The notes: generated by a model from the sequence alone, not told the origin. A stretch of DNA of 64,000 bases from Agrococcus casei LMG 22410 (GCF_900163565.1 NZ_FUHU01000028.1:50045-114044), one strand, 5' to 3'. Positions 42,297 through 51,667 are shown, counted from the stretch's first letter. Numbers and translations are program-made.

Positions 42297-45200
42297 GATG
42301 TCACCTGTTCGATGATGTGGAATGCACAGTCGGGTCTGAAGCCGTCGGAGTTCTCGCAGTGCGATGACGGATGCGCGATGAAGCTCGTGCCCGACATCTG
42401 CTCTGCAGCGGCGAGCACTCGTTCTCTGAACTCCTGCAGCGAGCTCTCGGTCAGGGGCTCCTGCTTGAGAGCCCATGTTTCAGGCTTCTTCGTTGTCTTG
42501 CTCGGGTACACGAGTCGCGCGTCGACGACTGCGGCATCGCTGAGCCCCTCGACGGCTCCTGTCGCCACGGCAAGCTGATACGACTGCAGCTGCGGGTTGG
42601 CCGAAACCTCTTCTTTCGACGGCGCCGACTTGCCCGTCTTGAGGTCTGCGATGCGCACGCCGTCTGGGCCGCGCTCGACCCAGTCGATGGACCCTCTGAG
42701 CTCGACGCCGTCGACGTCTGCGCTGAACTTCGCCTCGCGAAGCTGCGTGTCGATGCGATAGCCCTGGCTCTGCACGAGCTCGAAGTACGTCTCGAGCCGC
42801 TCGACGATCTCGCGCAGCTCGGCTCTGGACCGCTGGTCTTCCCAGGGCGCGGAGAACTGCAGCTCGTCCCAGTGCGCGAGCGCAAGGCCTTCGAGCTCGT
42901 CGGCTGTGAACAGCCGCGCATGCTCGACGGCCGCGTGGATGATCGTGCCGATCTGGCGGTGTGTGCCGATGGAGTCACCCGAGAGGTTTCCGACGACCCA
43001 CTGCACCTGACACTCTTCGAATCGTTCGATCTTCGACGGGGAGACGCCCTGCGGCTTGAGATCGATCTCTTCTGCCTCTTCTGCGTGCGGAGCAGGCTCA
43101 GACAGCGCCTGACGCCCGGCCCATACATCGGGGTGGGCTCCCTCAACACCTCGATCAGCCAGGAGACGAAGTGCCGCCGCCGCGCGCGCTCGTTCAGCCG
43201 TGTCGCTGTCGAAGTCAGTCAGGGTTCTTCGCAGCTGCGCCGTCAGGGCGCCGAGCGTCGTGGCGTTGCGAGCTGTTGCCGCGGTGATGCCGAGCCGCAC
43301 AGCGAACTCTGACGCGTCGGAGTCAGCAGAGTCGACCGCAGTGACCAGCAGGCGATTCGCAGCCCGTGAGACCGCGAGGGCGAGCAGTCGCGCCTCGTCG
43401 CTGCGGACCTCCTCTCGGCTGGCCGAGCCGCGAACGAATGCCGCAGCGTCGAGCAGCGACGATCGGAGCCTGAGGTTTGGCCAGACGGCGTCGTTGACGC
43501 CGGCAACGCAGACGGTGTCGAACTCACGGCCGAGAAACGACGACGGGGTTCCGACGGCAACAGTCTCTGCGGCTCCCCTGCCCGCCAGCGAGTCGTCTTC
43601 GACACTGGCCGCCTGCCACTGCTCGACGAACTGGAGCGCGGTCATCGTCGGATGGCGTTCGGCCACGAATCCGACGTGCCGCATCAGCGCGACCACGGCA
43701 TCGAGTCGCTCATTGGCCGCGCGCGCAACAACGCCATCGCCGCCCGCCTGCTCAGCCCAGGCCTCTGCGGTGCCGAAGCCCTCCCAGAGCTGCCACAGCA
43801 GGTCTTGCGGTGACGCATCGGCCGAGCCTGAAGACGCTGACAGCACCGTGGCGAGCCTCCGTGCTCGACGGATCACACGCGACTGCGGAAACGCGTCGAA
43901 GTCATCTGGGCTCGTGAACAGCTCGACGAGCCGCTCGTCGACGCTGAGCGCTGAGTCATCGGCCAGCAGCTGCACCCACAGCGCGCGACGGAGGCGACGC
44001 AGCTGCAGCGAGTCGAGGTCGATGAACGGGCTGCTGAGCAGCCGCAGGAGCGTCACCGCATCGAGCTCTTGCCGACCGGTCGCAATGGCCATCGCATCGA
44101 TCAGCCCCTGCACCGCCACCGAGCCTCGCAGCGCAGTCGAGCCGGATCTCGATGTCGGAACATCGAGCCCCACGAGTGCTGACGTGAGCTGACGTGCAAG
44201 GCCGCTGGTGCGTGTGATGACCGCCATCTGCGACCACGGGACGCCAGCGACGATGTGTCGCTCGCGCAGTTCGTCTGCGATGAGCCTCGCCTCGGCAGCG
44301 GCGCTCGGTGCCGACTGCACGAGTGCTTCTGCATCGTGACCGGCCTCTGCGAACTGCCGCTGATCCGTTGAGCCTGCAACCCCGACCCGCTCGACGACCG
44401 TGCGATACGCGCTGGCGACAGCCCCGCCCATCCGATGACTCTTCGGGAGACGAATGGTCTCGTCGACGCGCATGCTGTTCATGATGCCCGGCTGTGCGCC
44501 GCGGAACATTCCGGTCGCGACGTCGGGATCGCCGGCGATGACGAGCCCTGTCTTCGCATCATGCGCACCGGCAAGCGCTTCGACGAACTCGAGCTGCCCC
44601 TGCGTCAGCTCTTGCGCATCGTCGATCACGAGCAGATCGAACTCGGGCGCCTGCCCGGCTGCTGCGATCTGCGTGGCCTCTCGCAAGAGGGAAGGAGTCG
44701 TGACGATTCTCGCGGAATCACCCGATTCGAGCAGGAGCCCGAACTCGAACTGCTTCCAGATGCGGGCGACAGCCTGCCACGTCTCGTTCGGCTGCTGCAT
44801 GTTCAGCGCGTGTTCGAGCAGGTCGTCTGGGGTCATGCCCCGCTCGGTGGCCCGTGCGATGAATTCGCGCAGCTCTGCACGGAACTCGGGCAGCAGCCGG
44901 ACCTGCTCGCGCAGATGCGAAGGCCAGACGACGCCGTCTGCCGACGCGCCGTCGATCTCGAGAACCTCACGCCACCTTGCGTCTTCGTCGCTGCCGCCGA
45001 GCAGAGCAGACGGTGCTCCGTGCTCGGCCATCGAGCGCTGTCGCACGATCGCATGGGCAAGCGAGGCGAAGGTTCGGGCCAGCGGGCCCGGGGTCGTGAC
45101 GGCCAGCGCTCGAGCGATGCGGTCGCGGAGGCGCGAGGCGGTCTCGCGGGAGCCTGTGAGCAGCAGCACGCGATCGGGAGCCCCTCCGTCGGCGATGAAC

Positions 45201-45331
45201 TGCGTCACGCAGGCCACTGCCGCCGTCGTCTTGCCGCTGCCCGGAGCACCGAGCAGCCGCACGCGACTCTGGGGTGCCAGTGCGACGACGCGAAGCTGTT
45301 CTGAGCCGAGTTCTGGCTGCTGATTCATCAT
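42293..45331 (-). CDS. adnA: AdnA-like helicase-nuclease subunit
   Basis: A 1012-residue protein with Walker A LLGAPGSGKT (K34) and a RecB-like nuclease domain (GTIIHAAVEH, SIDWVERGPDGVRIADLKTGK, QLQSYQLAV). Walker B reads VIDDAQE, with Asp where the catalytic Glu usually stands. An Fe-S-type cysteine set is partly present (EECQVQW and SSHCENSDGFRPDC). The ATG at 45331 lies 7 nt after TAGGGT. It is the upstream, weaker-motor subunit and is coupled to adnB. Confidence 0.85.
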   Translation of the reverse strand: MMNQQPELGSEQLRVVALAPQSRVRLLGAPGSGKTTAAVACVTQFIADGGAPDRVLLLTGSRETASRLRDRIARALAVTTPGPLARTFASLAHAIVRQRSMAEHGAPSALLGGSDEDARWREVLEIDGASADGVVWPSHLREQVRLLPEFRAELREFIARATERGMTPDDLLEHALNMQQPNETWQAVARIWKQFEFGLLLESGDSARIVTTPSLLREATQIAAAGQAPEFDLLVIDDAQELTQGQLEFVEALAGAHDAKTGLVIAGDPDVATGMFRGAQPGIMNSMRVDETIRLPKSHRMGGAVASAYRTVVERVGVAGSTDQRQFAEAGHDAEALVQSAPSAAAEARLIADELRERHIVAGVPWSQMAVITRTSGLARQLTSALVGLDVPTSRSGSTALRGSVAVQGLIDAMAIATGRQELDAVTLLRLLSSPFIDLDSLQLRRLRRALWVQLLADDSALSVDERLVELFTSPDDFDAFPQSRVIRRARRLATVLSASSGSADASPQDLLWQLWEGFGTAEAWAEQAGGDGVVARAANERLDAVVALMRHVGFVAERHPTMTALQFVEQWQAASVEDDSLAGRGAAETVAVGTPSSFLGREFDTVCVAGVNDAVWPNLRLRSSLLDAAAFVRGSASREEVRSDEARLLALAVSRAANRLLVTAVDSADSDASEFAVRLGITAATARNATTLGALTAQLRRTLTDFDSDTAERARAAAALRLLADRGVEGAHPDVWAGRQALSEPAPHAEEAEEIDLKPQGVSPSKIERFEECQVQWVVGNLSGDSIGTHRQIGTIIHAAVEHARLFTADELEGLALAHWDELQFSAPWEDQRSRAELREIVERLETYFELVQSQGYRIDTQLREAKFSADVDGVELRGSIDWVERGPDGVRIADLKTGKSAPSKEEVSANPQLQSYQLAVATGAVEGLSDAAVVDARLVYPSKTTKKPETWALKQEPLTESSLQEFRERVLAAAEQMSGTSFIAHPSSHCENSDGFRPDCAFHIIEQVTS

Positions 45332-45338
45332 GCGATTC

Positions 45339-45344
45339 ACCCTA
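45339..45344 (-). promoter_or_regulatory. -10 element of adnA (leaderless)
   Basis: TAGGGT on the minus strand, 7 nt upstream of the ATG at 45331. Confidence 0.45.
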
Positions 45345-45392
45345 CTGATTACCCCTGACGCGAACGGCTGTGCATGCGGGCGAGAAACCCAA

Positions 45393-45398
45393 TATCCT
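45393..45398 (+). promoter_or_regulatory. -10 element of the DUF3107 gene (leaderless)
   Basis: TATCCT, 6 nt upstream of the ATG at 45405, in the 73-nt divergent gap with adnA. Confidence 0.5.
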
Positions 45399-45404
45399 CA
45401 TGGC

Positions 45405-45623
45405 ATGGACATTCGCATCGGCATCAAAGACACTGCACGCGAGATCGCGTTCGACACCGACCAGTCGCGCGACGACGTCGAGCGGACGGTGGTCGAAGCA
45501 CTCGACCAGAGCGTTCTCACGCTCGACGACAGCAAGGGTCGTCGTTACATCGTGCCTTCGTCGCAGATCGCGTACATCGAGATCGGCACCGACAGCGCTC
45601 GCAAGATCGGCTTCGTGGCCTGA
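45405..45623 (+). CDS. DUF3107 family small protein
   Basis: A 72-residue soluble protein matching DUF3107: MDIRIGI at the start, then REIAFDTDQSRDDVERTV and a C-terminal KGRRYIVPSSQIAYIEIG. The family is actinobacterial (the TB9.4 antigen of mycobacteria, from memory) and of unknown function. Its TGA overlaps the ATG of the next gene (TGATG). Confidence 0.85.
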   Translation: MDIRIGIKDTAREIAFDTDQSRDDVERTVVEALDQSVLTLDDSKGRRYIVPSSQIAYIEIGTDSARKIGFVA

Positions 45624-45922
45624 TGACGCTCCTGGTCGTGATGGTGATCGGGGCGGCCCTCGGCCTCCTGGTCCGCTACGTGCTGCCCTACCGCGAAACG
45701 TACGGAGCCCTGCTGACTGCAGGAGTCTCATGCGCCGTCACCGGCATCGTGTGGGGCGCGCTGCTGCTGACGCTCGAGATGACACCCGACCAGCCGGCGA
45801 TCTGGCTGATCTCGCTCGCCGCCGGCTTTGTCGCCGCCGCGATCATCCCCTTCGCCGTCGGCAAGTCACGGCCCAAGCGCGACCGCGAGCAGCTCGAGAG
45901 CCTTCTGGCAACGCGAAGCTGA
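45623..45922 (+). CDS. Small three-pass membrane protein
   Basis: A 99-residue protein with hydrophobic segments at about 2-19, 29-49 and 60-80 and a basic, charged C-terminal tail (KSRPKRDREQ). It is translationally coupled to the DUF3107 gene by a TGATG overlap. No family recognised; it resembles small conserved membrane proteins next to TB9.4 homologues. Confidence 0.7.
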   Translation: MTLLVVMVIGAALGLLVRYVLPYRETYGALLTAGVSCAVTGIVWGALLLTLEMTPDQPAIWLISLAAGFVAAAIIPFAVGKSRPKRDREQLESLLATRS

Positions 45923-45938
45923 GCAGACGCTGCCGTGT

Positions 45939-46670
45939 CTACGCGGTGAGGCCCAGCGCGTCCATGCGACGCGAGTGACCGGCGACGATGTCGTTGAACG
46001 CGGGCTCGAGCAGGCCCTCGCCCGGCGCATTGTCGGCGAGGGTCGAGCTGTCTCCGCCGTTGACAGCGATGTACATCTGCAGCAGCGTGTCGCCGACGAG
46101 CCTGCGGCCCCACAGCGCCAGGCGTGATCCGAGGCGCGGGTTCGCCTCGACGACTGTGCGCAGCATTGACGAGAGGATCGGCTGACCGGTCTCGCGCTCA
46201 AGCGCCCGCAGCACGGGCCCTCGGTATGACTCCGGCAGGCCGCCCGCATATGCGATCAGGAAGTCGATCAGCAGACCGCTCGTGACGTGCAGGCTGAGCA
46301 GCAGCTCGTACCAGTCGGCGCCGCTCGTGGCGCGCATGAATCGCTCGGTCTCGGTCAGGAACGGCTGCATCGCCTCTACGGGATCAGCCTCGTCGCTTCT
46401 GATCAGCGACGCGAAGGCAGAGTACCGATCTGCGACGATTCTCGTCACTTCGGCGACCTGTGCCTTAGACTCTAGGTTGGGAGCCTCACTGACCGCCGTT
46501 GCCGCCTGCTGGAGAACAGCAAGCTCAAGCGCCGCAGCCTGACCGAGATAGACACCCGGCTCGGGCCGCAGGTCCTGTAGAAGAACGAGGTCACCCTGTG
46601 CCCGGGGCTTGCGAGGACGCAACAACGGGGCAAGCGCCTCTCTGGGCGTCCGATCAAACCACTTCACCAC
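45939..46670 (-). CDS. Ferritin-like fold-containing protein
   Basis: A 243-residue helical protein. Its size, all-helical composition and position (divergent from a DEAD-box helicase) match the actinobacterial ferritin-like proteins related to MiaE. I cannot identify a full set of diiron ligands with confidence, so an enzymatic role is not claimed. The start is GTG at 46670 with TAGACT 6 nt upstream. Confidence 0.7.
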   Translation of the reverse strand: MVKWFDRTPREALAPLLRPRKPRAQGDLVLLQDLRPEPGVYLGQAAALELAVLQQAATAVSEAPNLESKAQVAEVTRIVADRYSAFASLIRSDEADPVEAMQPFLTETERFMRATSGADWYELLLSLHVTSGLLIDFLIAYAGGLPESYRGPVLRALERETGQPILSSMLRTVVEANPRLGSRLALWGRRLVGDTLLQMYIAVNGGDSSTLADNAPGEGLLEPAFNDIVAGHSRRMDALGLTA

Positions 46671-46676
46671 GCCATG

Positions 46677-46682
46677 AGTCTA
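46677..46682 (-). promoter_or_regulatory. -10 element of the ferritin-like gene (leaderless)
   Basis: TAGACT on the minus strand, 6 nt upstream of the GTG at 46670. Confidence 0.5.
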
Positions 46683-46744
46683 TGCGCAATCGGATGCCTG
46701 GGCGCTATCCGCAACGCGGCGTGGAAGACGAGAACAGGTATACA

Positions 46745-48127
46745 TTGACTTTCGAAGAACTCAGCATCGACAGCGACATCAGCGCTGCACTGGCCGACAA
46801 GGGCATCCTTGAGCCGTTTCCGATCCAGCAGCAGTGCATCCCCCTGGGGCTGCGCGGCACCGACATCATCGGCCAGGCGAAGACCGGAACGGGCAAGACG
46901 TTCGCGTTCGGCATCCCCGTGGCCCAGCGACTCGGCCTCAGCCCCGAGCCAGGCGTCAAGGCGCTGATCGTCGTTCCCACCCGCGAGCTCGCGGTGCAGG
47001 TGACAGAAGACATGGAGCTCATCACCTCCCGCCGTGACACCAAGGTCGTCGCCATCTACGGCGGCAAGGCGTACGACGGCCAGATCGCAGAGCTGAAGGC
47101 CGGCGCCCAGATCGTCGTCGGCACGCCCGGCCGTCTGCTCGACCTCGCCGGACAGCGCATGCTCGACCTGTCGAAGATCGAAACGATGGTGCTCGACGAG
47201 GCCGACCGCATGCTCGACCTGGGCTTCCTGCCCGACGTCGAGCGCCTGTTCTCGCTCACGCCCGAGGGCCGCCACACCATGCTCTTCTCGGCGACCATGC
47301 CCGGTGCCATCGTCTCGCTCGCGCGCCGCTTCATGTCGCGTCCCATGCACATCCGCGCATCCGAGCCCGACGAGACGAAGACTCAGGCGAACATCCGCCA
47401 CATGGTCTACCGCGCGCACGCACTCGACAAAGACGAGGTGATCGGCCGCATCCTGCAGGCTGAAGGACGCGGCAAGACCGTGATCTTCACGCGCACGAAG
47501 CGTGCCGCCTCGAAACTGGTCGAAGAGCTGCGCGATCGCGGATTCGCAGCCGCATCCGTGCACGGCGACATGAGCCAGGAGGCTCGCGAGCGCGCCATGG
47601 TCTCGTTCAAGACGGGCAAGAAGGATGTGCTCATCGCCACCGACGTCGCGGCACGCGGCATCGACGTGCTCGATGTCACCCACGTCATCAACCACACCAT
47701 TCCCGAAGACGAGAAGGCATACCTGCACCGTGTGGGCCGCACCGGCCGCGCGGGCCGCACCGGCATCGCCGTCACCTTCGTCGACTGGGAGGACATGCAC
47801 AAGTGGTCGATCATCGATCGCGCTCTCGACATGAACCAGCCCGCGCCCGTCGAGACCTACTCGTCGAGCCCGCACCTGTTCGAAGACATGGGCATCCCTG
47901 CGGGATCAAAGGGCCGTCTGATCGCGACTCCCCCTGCACCCAAGTCGTCGAGCAGCTCACGCCGCGAGCGCGGTGACCGCAGCCGCTCCAACGAACGCAG
48001 CCAGTCGAACGAGCGCAGCGAGCGTCCCGCACGCGAGGCGAAGGCCGATGGCGACGCAGCTCCTCGCCGTCGCCGTCGCCGTCGTCGCACGTCTTCTAGT
48101 CAGAACTCCGCAGAGACGTCGGAATGA
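46745..48127 (+). CDS. DEAD-box ATP-dependent RNA helicase
   Basis: A 460-residue helicase: Q motif EPFPIQQQ, Walker A AKTGTGKT (K51), PTRELA, GTPGR, LDEADRMLD, SAT, and HRVGRTGRAGRTG. After about residue 395 comes an Arg/Ser/Asn/Glu-rich disordered tail ending in a nine-arginine run, typical of RNA-binding tails in RhlE-type helicases. The TTG at 46745 is preferred because LTFEELSIDS aligns with the usual family start and AGGT precedes it; a GTG at 46721 is the alternative. Its end overlaps the convergent PHP gene by 32 nt. Confidence 0.9.
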   Translation: MTFEELSIDSDISAALADKGILEPFPIQQQCIPLGLRGTDIIGQAKTGTGKTFAFGIPVAQRLGLSPEPGVKALIVVPTRELAVQVTEDMELITSRRDTKVVAIYGGKAYDGQIAELKAGAQIVVGTPGRLLDLAGQRMLDLSKIETMVLDEADRMLDLGFLPDVERLFSLTPEGRHTMLFSATMPGAIVSLARRFMSRPMHIRASEPDETKTQANIRHMVYRAHALDKDEVIGRILQAEGRGKTVIFTRTKRAASKLVEELRDRGFAAASVHGDMSQEARERAMVSFKTGKKDVLIATDVAARGIDVLDVTHVINHTIPEDEKAYLHRVGRTGRAGRTGIAVTFVDWEDMHKWSIIDRALDMNQPAPVETYSSSPHLFEDMGIPAGSKGRLIATPPAPKSSSSSRRERGDRSRSNERSQSNERSERPAREAKADGDAAPRRRRRRRRTSSSQNSAETSE

Positions 48128-48992
48128 CCGGCTCCGTGCCGGAAGCCTCTTCGACGATCAGCTGAAGCGCCACTGGCGCGGTCGTGTTCTCGCCCATCCT
48201 GTTGGGCTTGCCGCGTCCGTGCCAGTCGCTTGAGCCCGTCGCGACGAGGTCGAACTCCTGCGCGCGCTCCATCAGCCACTCCCGATCCTGTTCGGGATTG
48301 TCGCGGTGGAACACCTCGAGGCCGAACAGGCCCGCGTCGACCAGCTTGACGAGTTCGTCGCGCTCCATCATCGCTCTGCCTCGGGCGGCGGGGTGTGCGA
48401 TGACGGGCACTCCCCCTGCCTCGCGGATGATGCGCACTGCGTGGGCGGGCTCTGGCGCACGGTGCGGCTGGTAGTAGCCGCCGCGCCAGTGCAGGATGCC
48501 GTCGAACGCCGCTGAGCGGTCGGGCACGATGCCGAGAGCCACCAGCGCATCGGCGATGTGCGGCCTTCCGATCGTGGCCCCTTCTCGGGCCTCGTCGACG
48601 ACGTGCTGCCAGCGCAGCGGGTGATCGGCGCCAATCCGCTCGACCATGAGCTTCGCGCGTCCGAGTCGCTCCGCACGGATCCGCTCCCGCTCCTCGAGGA
48701 ACGCGGGCGCGTGCTCATCGAGCAGGTAGCCGAGGATGTGCACGCTGCGGTATTCGAGCTGCGACGAGAATTCGACGCCCGGAATCAGGGCGACTCCATG
48801 CTCCTGAGCGGCTTCGGCAGCCTCCTGCCATCCTGCAGTCGTGTCATGGTCTGTGATCGCCACCGCGCCGAGCCCCGCACGCTTGGCGGTCTCGACCAGC
48901 ACACGCGGCGCATCCGTTCCGTCTGACGCGTTCGAGTGCGCATGCAGGTCAATGGGGCCGGCCAGGCCGTGCCAGTCGAATGCGGTGGGCAT
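48096..48992 (-). CDS. PHP-domain phosphoesterase
   Basis: A 298-residue metal-dependent phosphoesterase of the PHP fold with all the metal motifs: DLHAHSNASDG, AITDHDT, GVEFSS, VIAHPAARG and GSSDWHG. It belongs to the group that includes RNase AM / 3',5'-nucleotide bisphosphate phosphatase (YciV/TrpH). Start at 48992 because TAGGAT lies 7 nt upstream; a start at 49001 is possible. Confidence 0.88.
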   Translation of the reverse strand: MPTAFDWHGLAGPIDLHAHSNASDGTDAPRVLVETAKRAGLGAVAITDHDTTAGWQEAAEAAQEHGVALIPGVEFSSQLEYRSVHILGYLLDEHAPAFLEERERIRAERLGRAKLMVERIGADHPLRWQHVVDEAREGATIGRPHIADALVALGIVPDRSAAFDGILHWRGGYYQPHRAPEPAHAVRIIREAGGVPVIAHPAARGRAMMERDELVKLVDAGLFGLEVFHRDNPEQDREWLMERAQEFDLVATGSSDWHGRGKPNRMGENTTAPVALQLIVEEASGTEPVIPTSLRSSD

Positions 48993-48999
48993 GCCCTTC

Positions 49000-49005
49000 A
49001 TCCTA
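49000..49005 (-). promoter_or_regulatory. -10 element of the PHP gene (leaderless)
   Basis: TAGGAT on the minus strand, 7 nt upstream of the ATG at 48992. Confidence 0.45.
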
Positions 49006-49066
49006 GGCTGGCGCGCTCACAGGGATCGCCAGGCGTGTTCTGTGCTTCGCACACAGTGGGCGCTCG

Positions 49067-49072
49067 TAGACT
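49067..49072 (+). promoter_or_regulatory. -10 element of the endonuclease/exonuclease-fold gene (leaderless)
   Basis: TAGACT, 6 nt upstream of the GTG at 49079. Confidence 0.5.
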
Positions 49073-49078
49073 GACCCC

Positions 49079-50089
49079 GTGAAGAGGACCCTGCTCGCGA
49101 CCGTTTTGGCACTGCCGATCCTGGCATGCCTCGTCGTGGCGGCTGTTCCGTCGCTGTTCGGGCTCGAGCAGGCGCCGATCGTCGCGCAGGTGGTCGCTGT
49201 TCGCATCGGCGTCGTCGGCATCGCCGTCGTGCTCGCGCTGCTGTTCTGCCTGCTGCTGGCACCGAAGGCGAGCCGGCGCTTTGCGGGCGTCGTGATCACG
49301 ATGCTCGTGGTGTTCTCACTCGTGTCCTCCGGCATCCACTTCTCTCGCGGCACGGGATCGGGCGAGGCCGTGCAGGACGGTGACGTCACGGTGCTCTCCT
49401 GGAACACTCTGGGCGATGAGCCCTCGGTCGACCAGCTTGTCGCGCTCATCCTCGAGACAGAGGCCGACATTGTGGCACTGCCCGAGACAACCGGCGAGTA
49501 CGCGACCGAGGCGGCCGTCGTGCTTCGCGACGCCGGGCATCCGTTCTGGGTCCACACGACGCACTTCTCACTCGACTACGGCGCGCTGAGCACGTCGCTG
49601 ATGATCTCAGCCGACCTCGGCGAGTACACGACCGACCTCGAGATCGGTCAGACTCGAACGCTGCCGACGATCGTGGCGACTCCCGACGACGACAACGGTC
49701 CGACGATCGTGGCGACGCATCCGGTCGCGCCCATCCCCCAGCAGATGCGCAACTGGCGTTCAGACCTCGACTTCATCGCGAGCCTGTGCGGCCAGAGCGA
49801 CTCCGTGATCATGGCCGGCGACTTCAACTCGACGGTCGATCACTGGTCGAGCCTCGGTTCAGACGGCGGCGACATCGGCACATGCCGCGATGCTGCCGCC
49901 AGCGTCGGAGCCGGAACATCGGGCACGTGGCCGTCCTCACTGCCGGCATGGCTCGGCGCGCAGATCGACCACGTCGTGGCGACCCCCGACTGGAAGCCGA
50001 TCGACGCACGGGTGATCACGAGCACCGGCGACTCAGGCAGTGACCACAGGCCCATCGTCGCGGTGCTGCGCGAACAGCAGAGTCAGTGA
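49079..50089 (+). CDS. Membrane-bound endonuclease/exonuclease/phosphatase family protein
   Basis: A 336-residue protein with three N-terminal membrane segments (about 4-26, 36-60, 68-88) and an extracytoplasmic EEP domain (about 100-336). Motifs in order: LSWNTLG, LPETTG, AGDFNST, IDHVVAT and GSDHRPIVA, i.e. the Asn, Glu, Asp-Asn and Asp-His active-site set. Could act on nucleic acid, phospholipid or phosphoesters outside the cell. GTG start at 49079. The 3' end overlaps the convergent hydrolase gene by 7 nt. Confidence 0.85.
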   Translation: MKRTLLATVLALPILACLVVAAVPSLFGLEQAPIVAQVVAVRIGVVGIAVVLALLFCLLLAPKASRRFAGVVITMLVVFSLVSSGIHFSRGTGSGEAVQDGDVTVLSWNTLGDEPSVDQLVALILETEADIVALPETTGEYATEAAVVLRDAGHPFWVHTTHFSLDYGALSTSLMISADLGEYTTDLEIGQTRTLPTIVATPDDDNGPTIVATHPVAPIPQQMRNWRSDLDFIASLCGQSDSVIMAGDFNSTVDHWSSLGSDGGDIGTCRDAAASVGAGTSGTWPSSLPAWLGAQIDHVVATPDWKPIDARVITSTGDSGSDHRPIVAVLREQQSQ

Positions 50090-50787
50090 CGCCGAAGCAG
50101 CTGGCGGATGCCCCACATGGCCGCGCGCGCCCCTGCGGCTGACGAGAGCGTCTGGAAGTGCCCGGGTCGACGGATGCGCAGCCGACTCGCGCGGGACGGC
50201 ACGAATTGGCTGGTGACGTGCGGGTCGCGCTGGGGTCTGATGCTGACGATCCGCACGCCGCTCGCGGCGTCCTTGCGAACCTGAGCCACGACGTCGCTCG
50301 ACAGCCGCAGCTCCTTGACGGCCTTCAGCCGCGTCCTGTCAGCCCATGCGCTGCCGCCGAACGGCGTCGACAGCGCGACCAGGCCGACGGGCTGCACCAC
50401 GTTGCGAGCGATGCGCTCTGCGAGCACCCGCAGCCCCACGATGCCGCCTTTCGAGTGGCCGATCACGACCACCGGCCGTCCTTCGGCCTCTTCGACAAGG
50501 CTCTCGAGCGCGCGGGCGACGAGCGGCGCCGCCTCGTCGACCGACATCAGGTGATGTCCCAGCTCGGGGACGAACCTCACCCGCACTCCGCGTGCGGCAA
50601 GGCTCGTCGCCAGGGGCTCCATGAAGTGCCACGAGTCCCATGCGCCGGGAACAGCGAGCGCGAGCACGTCAGCGTCCTCGGAGCCGAGGGTCTGCGCCTC
50701 ACGCCGATTGACGCGCGACCGCACCTGCATGCCGGCCGCGTAGACGCCGTCTGCCATCGCGATGCGCAGGTCTCTCAGCAGGCTCAA
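50083..50787 (-). CDS. Alpha/beta hydrolase (lipase-like)
   Basis: A 234-residue alpha/beta hydrolase with nucleophile elbow VIGHSKGGIVGL, an oxyanion loop at VPGAWDSWHF and a catalytic His near PGHFQTL. Small size and GHSKGG recall triacylglycerol lipase/thioesterase relatives; the substrate is unknown. It is coupled by an ATGA overlap to the neighbouring hydrolase. Confidence 0.82.
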   Translation of the reverse strand: MSLLRDLRIAMADGVYAAGMQVRSRVNRREAQTLGSEDADVLALAVPGAWDSWHFMEPLATSLAARGVRVRFVPELGHHLMSVDEAAPLVARALESLVEEAEGRPVVVIGHSKGGIVGLRVLAERIARNVVQPVGLVALSTPFGGSAWADRTRLKAVKELRLSSDVVAQVRKDAASGVRIVSIRPQRDPHVTSQFVPSRASRLRIRRPGHFQTLSSAAGARAAMWGIRQLLRRH

Positions 50788-51620
50788 GCGTGCTCCCGCA
50801 AGAACTCCTCGACCAGCTCCGAGACCGGCTTGGATCCTGTGATCATGGCTTCGTGCCCCTTGCCCTCTGCCGTGCGCATGGTCGCATTCGGAATCATCTC
50901 ACTGACGCTCCGCACCCACGGCTCAGGGCACACGACGTCGCCCTCGCCGCGCATCACGAGGGTCGGCTGCGTGATGCGAGGCGCGACGTCCTCGAGGCGA
51001 TGCTCGAGCATCGTGCCGAACTTCTTGAGAAACCAGCGCGGCCCCGCCTTCGCATACATCTTCATCCCGAGGAAGGCCACGATCGGCGGGTCGTTCAGCA
51101 AGTCCTGCAGCAGCCGGACCACCTGCTTCCAGGCAGACCTCTCGTCGTCATTGACGGTCGGTGCGATTAGCACGACCCTGCTGACCAGGTCTGGCCTTGC
51201 CACAGCGAGCTCAGCCACGACCTGCGTGCCCATGGAGTGCCCGAGGGCCACGACGGGGCCCGGGAGCATCTTGTCGAGTGCCTCGCCCAGCAGCCGGGCG
51301 AGCTGGGGCATGCTCAGCGATGCATCGGGCTCGGGGGACGATCCGAAGCCCGGCAGATCGACCGCCGCGACGTTGGCGTGCTTGAGGAGCGCCTTGCGAA
51401 GCAGACCGAAGTACTGCTGCCCCATGCCGATCCCGTGCACCAGCACGATCGTGTGCTCGTGCCCCGCATCCCAGTGGTGCAGCACGAGCGTGTGGTCGCC
51501 GGAGGTGAAGCGTGCGCCCTCGTCGTCGACCGCATTCGCCTGCCGCCAGTCGCGGCCCCCGATTCGCGGATGCCGCAGCCTGCGCCACGCACGCACAATC
51601 CGTCTGTTCTCATCGATCAT
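50784..51620 (-). CDS. Alpha/beta hydrolase
   Basis: A 278-residue alpha/beta hydrolase fold protein: LVHGIGMG (oxyanion), DLPGFGSS, nucleophile ALGHSMGTQV, acid in RGEGDVV and catalytic His in GKGHEAM. Substrate unknown. The ATG at 51620 has TAGAGT 9 nt upstream. It overlaps the second hydrolase gene downstream, forming a two-gene operon. Confidence 0.85.
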   Translation of the reverse strand: MIDENRRIVRAWRRLRHPRIGGRDWRQANAVDDEGARFTSGDHTLVLHHWDAGHEHTIVLVHGIGMGQQYFGLLRKALLKHANVAAVDLPGFGSSPEPDASLSMPQLARLLGEALDKMLPGPVVALGHSMGTQVVAELAVARPDLVSRVVLIAPTVNDDERSAWKQVVRLLQDLLNDPPIVAFLGMKMYAKAGPRWFLKKFGTMLEHRLEDVAPRITQPTLVMRGEGDVVCPEPWVRSVSEMIPNATMRTAEGKGHEAMITGSKPVSELVEEFLREHA

Positions 51621-51655
51621 GATTCTTCGACTCTAGGCCGCTTGAACCGAGGTGA

Positions 51656-51661
51656 CACAAT
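51656..51661 (+). promoter_or_regulatory. -10 element of the Xaa-Pro aminopeptidase gene (leaderless)
   Basis: CACAAT, 6 nt upstream of the ATG at 51668; the 6-nt spacer is GGAGGC, which could also act as a very short RBS. Confidence 0.4.
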
Positions 51662-51667
51662 GGAGGC

